From positions 906,471-970,470 of the forward strand of contig NW_022985448.1 of the NCBI RefSeq assembly GCF_010093595.1: 64,000 nt of DNA, given 5' to 3'. A model generated the notes under the pieces. The model ran no database searches, was not told the origin of the DNA, and saw only the letters and a list, made by a program, of their open reading frames with translations. Shown piece by piece: positions 58,527 through 64,000 of this stretch (position 1 is its first letter; the number at the start of each line of letters is the position of its first letter). A program made the position numbers and the translations under genes. Origin of the DNA: Mytilinidion resinicola (lineage: Eukaryota; Ascomycota; Dothideomycetes; Mytilinidiales; Mytilinidiaceae).

Positions 58527-60926
58527 CGTGTCCTTCAGGTATGATGCTGAGTGTAAAAAACGCAGAAAATGAAAAAAAAGGAGAATGCAAAAGTACCGGG
58601 AGAACGTGAAATGTAGAAGACGGCCTGAAAGATGTAGTACCGTCTAGCTCCACAAGACAAGGCTAGTAAATGGCAGGGCACGTTGCGGACGTGGACATAG
58701 CTGCCGCTCGCAGGTTGTTGATAACTGAGAAATAGTCCCGAGGTCTGTCATAATCAACCCATCAGCACCTGACGGAAGAGACGCCTCAGTCATGGCTGGA
58801 CAAATCCCAGCCTAGCCTCGTGCTCCAGGTGGGACCGAGGCGCTCTGCAAAGCTTGACCTTAGTGATATGCAGCTTCGGCGACGTCCCCGGTAGCCGTCC
58901 AGACATAGCCGCCGTAGAAGCGAGAAATTGCTGACAGAAACAGAGTAAGTATATGATTTACAAGTCATCGCATTCAATGAACGGACCATGGACGGAGATT
59001 TAGGGATCGGGCAAGGCTGATGGAGTTAGGGCTAGTGCTTGTCTCACAAGCATGATTCGGGTACAGTAAAGCAGGGAGAGTAGTGCTCATAGCTTGTTCT
59101 CGTGGAAATCATACAGAAATGAGCCTTGTGAGATCCCACCTTGGCATCACATTCAAACTGGTGAGACAGGCACCCATGCCCCTACGGAGCTACCTGAAGT
59201 GATTGGCCTAAACCGAAACACTGAAGTAAAAAGGTAGAGCGGACCGTCCCGAGTACACAAAGATGAGATGTCTAGTATCAAGAAGGAATACAGAGCAAAG
59301 GGAGACGTGCAGTGAAGATGCTAGTTAGTGGCCGAATTTTGCTGGTAATTCGTGTCCACTCTTAGAGGCGGTCAGATCAACTTCCTTCCAGTAGCTACAG
59401 TAAGCCTCCAAAATGCAAAGGAGACTCTAATTGGTTGACTGATGCCAGAAAGGCTACACGGCGCGGCTACGGCGTAGCCGAAGTGATCTCCGACTGGTGT
59501 AGGACAGGCAATGGATGTTTAAACAAGGCCAAGATGAAACGTTGAGAATCATTTCTGTTTTGATCAGCTGCTAGGGTGACGGAAGACAGATATTTCCTGA
59601 CGATGCAGCTTGGCGTCTCTTTTTGGCAGTGAATGAAGGTACACATGCCCCGATTCGCGTGGAACAACGGAGAGACCCTAGGAATGGGACGGGACGAGGC
59701 GCCGAGGAGCTGGAGATGGGCCAGGCTGGTTGCGCAAAAGGACCCTAGTGTCATCCCAGGCTTGCTCACCACGATACCCGTTATTGCGAGATTTGGATGG
59801 TGAATGGGAGAAGACAAGGAGGCACAGGGAGCGGTGAAAGAGTCTCGAGGGACTCTAGCGCCAACGAGGTTGAATTAAGACTTTCCCCGCTGGGGACGAC
59901 CCACAAAAACATCACGGGTCATCCACGCGCAATTGGGCTGAGATGTAGGAACACTAGGAATCCTACATTTCGCGACCCTGGGTCCAGCCCACGCATTCTT
60001 TCCCTTCACACTCGTTGGTTGACGCTCCAAGCGCATAGCGTATCGGAACAGCGCCGCTCGAATAGCCTCTATAAGAATACAGCATGGCCGTGTCGACTGG
60101 ATGCGAAACCGCAGGACTGTTCATCCTAGCTCAGACCCTTCATCGAGGAAAACTCCTTCAGGGTTCGCATTGCGCGTACACGTGTCCCAGGAGGCCCCCT
60201 GGAAGCTAACTCCATCCCTCTGCTAAGCAGGGTCCTGAATTCAGACTATCGATAACACTAATCGAATCGTCTATCATCGATTCTAAGCAACCTTGTGCTC
60301 GAAATATCTCCACTTGAGCGCTATCATCATCATTTTCACGGAAAAGTTCCAAAATGCGATGAACACTTGAAAAGTCTGTCGCTACCCTTCTATCAGCCGT
60401 AGACTAGTGGGTGATGCAGTCGTCGGCTAGATTAGGACGTCTGACTCTCCTTCGAGACACTTTAATTAGAATCCTGCAGTCGGCCATGTCTCTATCTAAA
60501 CCACCCTCAACTCCGAGCGATCGACTTTGGGGATGGGACCGCCTGGCACGAGCGACTCTCAACCCCTGAAACAGTACATCTTAACCCCATGAACAGTGCT
60601 CCTCAACCGCCATTCTGTAGTGACCGGTGTTCATCTTGTCATTCTTTAAGAGTCTTCTCCCTCTCTCGTCACGAACCTTTGCTTGTGTTCCAGCGATCTT
60701 GAGTGAACTCCACTAGTCAGATATCTCTCTTCTCTAAACAAGGATCTGTCTTTGATCGCCAACGTTTTCAGTGATCCGCGATATCCGATATGCTAGTCAG
60801 ATATTGTCAGATACCTGCTATAAGGCTCTCCACCTCCGCATAAATCTGGTCTTGATCGCCACTCGAGCAGTTAAAGGGTGCCCTCTAACACGTAAACGGT
60901 CGCCGTTGCGTGTTCAAACTGGTCAC
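58527..60926. promoter_or_regulatory. 2.4-kb shared upstream region of GT2 and GH16 genes
   Basis: Long for this window. It contains a near-direct repeat CTAGTCAGATAT (about 60714 and 60791) just upstream of the GH16 start and a 7-bp inverted repeat at 59464-59480 (CGGCTAC/GTAGCCG). A 116-codon frame (59817-59467) has no recognisable domain. Long leaders or regulatory sites are likely. Confidence 0.45.
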
Positions 60927-62802
60927 ATGGAGCAGCACATGGAAGAACAAAAGGAGAAAAAACCCGAGTGGGTGCCCAGGTCTTCGCCGCAATTGCACGT
61001 TAAGACTGAAAATCCTTTCCAAACGCCTCAGACTGTATCCGTTGCTTCCGCACCTTCGGCCTCTGGGTCGTACTTCTTCACTGGTGAGCGAGCTCTCTTT
61101 TCTGCTGTACTGTCAACTCAGCGAACAATCATGTTTAAGGTTGAAAGCTTACAGATCATTGCCACAGAGCAACAGGCACCGCCTTTGAAGCAACGGAAGT
61201 TCAAGAGCGCCAGATTAGTCGGAGAATACGAGAAACCATGGACAAAGGAGAAGGAACTACGGAAGATATGGGATAAAGTCATCTTCTTTGGATTCCTGAT
61301 TGCTGGATTGGGCATCGGAGCTTACATCTGCTATGATGGATGGCGGAGTGTGCCCCACGACAACGTGAGTACGACTACACCTCTCTGTGGCGGTATAGTT
61401 GAAGTGTCTCTAGTATTGTCCGCTTTTTGAAGACGACTTCACAAACGGAATAAACCCAGAACACTGGAATCATGAGGTTGAGCTCGGCGGCTTCGGGACC
61501 GGCACGTTCGATTGGACAACTTCGGATCCCAGGAACTCCTTTACTGACTCCGAGGGGCTCCATATCGTCCCTACCTTCACTGTCGATACGACCAACATCA
61601 CCCTAGCCCAGATTAACGACGGCTACGTGCTCAATCTTACAAAGACGGGCGGCGATGGCACTTGCACGAGCGCAAAGAAGATCCCCGGCGGAGATTGCTC
61701 AGTGCGCAGTAACGTAACCAGCGGGGCCATCATCAACCCTGTGCGAAGTGCGCGTCTTACTACTCGGGGGAAGCTAAATCTGACTTACGGCAAGATTGGT
61801 AGTTTTCCCTCTCTGAGTGAGCTGAAAGGAGCGATACTAAACAAACTGCAGAGGTCGTGGCCAAACTTCCCAAAGGCGACTGGCTGTGGCCAGCGATCTG
61901 GTGAGTTTGCATCAAGATCACTTCTCAGCCATCGCTAATTGCTAATTATTACAGGATGATGCCTGAGAAGGACGTATACGGCGAATGGCCAGCGTCAGGA
62001 GAGATAGACATCATGGAATCAAAAGGAAATTACGGTGACGAGTAAGTCTGCAGCTTCCCACAGGCACCGATATCAATATTAAACAAATTGCCAGCTACGA
62101 CGGCGGCCGTGACGAGATCTCCGGAACCCTCCACTGGGGTCCCAAGACCGTCCTCGACCTCTTCTGGAAGACGACCGGCAAGCGCGGCATCCGCCGGACC
62201 GACTACTCCAAGGACTTCCATGTCTATGGCATGGAGTGGACCCCTAATTACATCTACACTTATGTCGACTCGCGTTTAGCTGTAAGCTTCTTCCCATTCA
62301 ATCTCAGTCCACTCTTGCGATTAGTGCTAACGCCTGTCAGCAAACCCTCTTCGTTAAGTTCTCCACTAAGATGGGTAATCTCTGGAAGCGCGGCGGGTTC
62401 CAAAATATGTTCGTCAACGGCTCAGCTTTGGTAAGAACACCACAGCCCCCCATTCCCAACACCCCAGCAGCTGACTTGACTTTTCCCTAGAGCGACCCTT
62501 GGTCCCAGACCGGCCGTCCGAACACCCCGTTCGATGAGCCGTTTTATCTGATCCTTAATGTCGCTGTTGGTAGTACTACTGGGTACTTCCCGTAAGTTGA
62601 ATATGAGACGCTCTTTCATTGGCTATCAATTAATGATGGCACCAGTGACCGCCAAGGCGACAAGCCCTGGATCAACTTCTCGCCTACGGCTATGCGAGAC
62701 TTCTGGAACGCGCGGAACTCGTGGATGCCGACGTGGGGGAAGGGGAATGAGCTTGGGATGACGGTCAAGTCGGTCAAAATGTGGAGGGAGGGGAAGTGCT
62801 GA
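60927..62802 (+). CDS. Membrane-anchored GH16 family beta-glucanase/transglycosylase type protein
   Basis: Start MEQHMEEQKEKKPEWVPRSS at 60927. A type II anchor (KVIFFGFLIAGLGIGAYICY) follows a basic cytosolic region; then the GH16 domain lies outside. About eight exons, ending WREGKC. The catalytic motif is GEIDIMESKGN, with both Glu of ExDxxE, as in laminarinase-type GH16 enzymes. LTTRGKLNLTYGKIEVVAKL, PKGDWLWPAIWMMPE and HVYGMEWTP are other conserved strands. Members act on beta-1,3-glucans of the cell wall. The transmembrane anchor and the GT2 neighbour fit a cell-wall role. Substrate is inferred from the family. Confidence 0.92.
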
Positions 62803-63019
62803 GCATGATACGGTTATGTAGAGAAAGTTGTGTTTCTTCGGCGTAAGGCGTAAATCTGGATACCCTTCAGCCATTTAATCTGTGACTGTAGATAGCTTTT
62901 GCGGAGCAGATGGTGAGAGCGATACAAGAGAGATGAGCTGATGCCAATTATTGGTTTCTGTTTCACCTTCGCTTGATGTATGTCATTTGTTGCCATCATC
63001 AGGCCATGGATCTTTCCAT
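62803..63019. other. Short gap between convergent genes
   Basis: Contains the 3' ends of the GH16 and kinase genes. Confidence 0.4.
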
Positions 63020-64000
63020 TCATTCATTCTGGAAGTTCCTTCTATCAAAGTGCGCAAGAATGTGCTCGTTCCTCGAATCCCAAGTAATGAAGAGATCGCC
63101 GCAGAATTCGCAGTTTCTCTTGAAACCGGCAACATAGTCTTGCTTTGATTGCTTCACGATGCCTTCAGCATCTTGGTCAGGGTGTTCATGTCGGATGTGG
63201 AACAGCAGCTCTTTACGTCTACCGAAGACAACATATTTCTCTTCGCCAGATTTATCCTTGCAGATTCCACATATATAGAACTCCTGTGGTTGATGGGTCT
63301 CCTCATGTAGCTTCCAGTGATCCCGAGAATTGGTCCGATAGCCGCATTTGGCTATGCATTCGTAGGCGTACTCATCGCCACTAAGATCTCGATGGAAAGC
63401 CCGTTGCCGGCCGCACATCGCTATGTATTGCTCGATCGACCGGCGGATTTCTTGGGGCAGGTGATCGTTGGGTGGCGACGTTTCCTTTTGAGAAGGTGGC
63501 GGTGTCTTTGGCACTGTGTAGCCAAGTTCAGTATTGTATGACTCCCACCCAGAGAGAGATGAATTAGACTCTGTAGCGAAAGACTCGAGTGACCGAACGG
63601 GGTTGAATATGGAAGGCGGGCTCCAAGGAGAGGTGAATTTAGGGCGATGCCGGCAGCATTCACCTGTCCATTGCTCGGCGTTTGTGAGAAGAACCAGGTC
63701 GGGCGCTGAGATTCTGTCGTCGGAGCGAGGTTGTAGCATTGCGTAACACCAACAAAGCATCGCTAATTGATCATCTGTTTGGAGAAGTTTGAAGCCTTGA
63801 TTACTCCAGCGTCCTGCATGTTGGAAAAGCTGTATGATCCACTGGACTGTCTTATCCAAGTTCACGTGGAATGCTTTTCTCCCCTCGGGAGTTTGCTTAA
63901 AGTCGTGAAATGCAGTGAGAGAGACACCATGCTTCCACAAGAGCACTGTGGCCATCTCTAAAAACACGCATCCCAGTGAAAAGATGTCGGCGGCTCTACC
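63020..64000 (-). CDS. Protein kinase with C-terminal C2H2-type fingers, 5' part cut by window edge
   Basis: An open frame enters from the right edge (64000) and stops at 63020. Its first residues read ADIFSLGCVFLEMATVL, the alpha-F region (subdomain IX) of a eukaryotic protein kinase. The rest of the kinase domain lies outside the window. The tail is unusual: after a Ser/Pro-rich linker there are three Cys/His clusters (CIAKCGYRTNSRDHWKLHEETH, CGICKDKSGEEKY..HIRHEH, CEFCGDLFITWDSRNEHILAH). This kinase plus zinc-finger order occurs in a fungal family that I cannot name. About 326 residues are visible. Confidence 0.8.
   Translation of the reverse strand, partial: GRAADIFSLGCVFLEMATVLLWKHGVSLTAFHDFKQTPEGRKAFHVNLDKTVQWIIQLFQHAGRWSNQGFKLLQTDDQLAMLCWCYAMLQPRSDDRISAPDLVLLTNAEQWTGECCRHRPKFTSPWSPPSIFNPVRSLESFATESNSSLSGWESYNTELGYTVPKTPPPSQKETSPPNDHLPQEIRRSIEQYIAMCGRQRAFHRDLSGDEYAYECIAKCGYRTNSRDHWKLHEETHQPQEFYICGICKDKSGEEKYVVFGRRKELLFHIRHEHPDQDAEGIVKQSKQDYVAGFKRNCEFCGDLFITWDSRNEHILAHFDRRNFQNE

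Noticed and set aside
37426..59485. Shared 15-mer GGCGTAGCCGAAGTG at about 37430 and 59471
   Set aside because: About two such 15-base matches are expected by chance in a 64-kb window, and the flanks do not match.
60410..60480. tRNA-Glu-like stretch (GGCTAGATTAGGACG)
   Set aside because: Acceptor and T arms do not pair; no proper B box.

Overview
The window is nuclear DNA of a filamentous ascomycete (Pezizomycotina; the gene set fits Dothideomycetes, but that rank is inferred). Supporting signs are dense protein genes on both strands, short introns of about 45-70 nt with GT..CTAAC..AG signals, and typical fungal families: an RSC chromatin-remodelling subunit, the spindle-shaped 'GYSVGD' N-terminal domain, a surface-growth GT2 glycosyltransferase and OST4. 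I found no rRNA, tRNA, CRISPR array or intact transposon. All gene models below were joined by eye from reading frames and splice signals, so exon borders are proposals.

Left part (1-10.7 kb): a PI-PLC-like phosphodiesterase cut by the window edge, the RSC7/NPL6-type chromatin-remodelling subunit, then about 5 kb without a convincing gene. Its first 2.8 kb is strikingly GC-rich and carries three different short tandem repeats. It ends at the splicing factor SF3A2 gene, whose first intron appears to be of the rare GC-AG type.

11-16.3 kb is a small oxidative cluster: a CYP504-like P450 (phenylacetate 2-hydroxylase type) and a second P450 read apart from a 286-bp shared promoter, followed by a convergent short-chain dehydrogenase. 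16.8-24 kb is housekeeping: the DNA2 helicase/nuclease with two MluI cell-cycle boxes upstream, and the mitochondrial 2-oxodicarboxylate carrier. 24.3-29 kb is more variable: a frameshifted ubiquitin-like-domain/zinc-ribbon protein and a GIY-YIG-like protein with a C-terminal membrane anchor.

29.7-43 kb holds the mitochondrial branched-chain aminotransferase (with a Gcn4/CpcA site), the SCY1 pseudokinase, a roughly 1-kb array of diverged ~170-bp repeats, a mitochondrial HMG-box DNA-packaging protein, a cysteine-rich secreted protein, a second short-chain dehydrogenase and ribosomal protein L26.

43-64 kb holds a large AT-hook/C2H2 nuclear protein, the 55-residue OST4 subunit (easily missed), TMA46, a probable mitochondrial SLS1-like protein, mitochondrial ribosomal protein uL23m, a GT2 glycosyltransferase and a membrane-anchored GH16 glucanase-type protein that diverge from a 2.4-kb intergenic region, and a kinase/C2H2 fusion cut by the right edge. 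Mitochondrial functions recur (carrier, BCAT, HMG protein, SLS1-like, uL23m), but the genes look like ordinary neighbours rather than one pathway.
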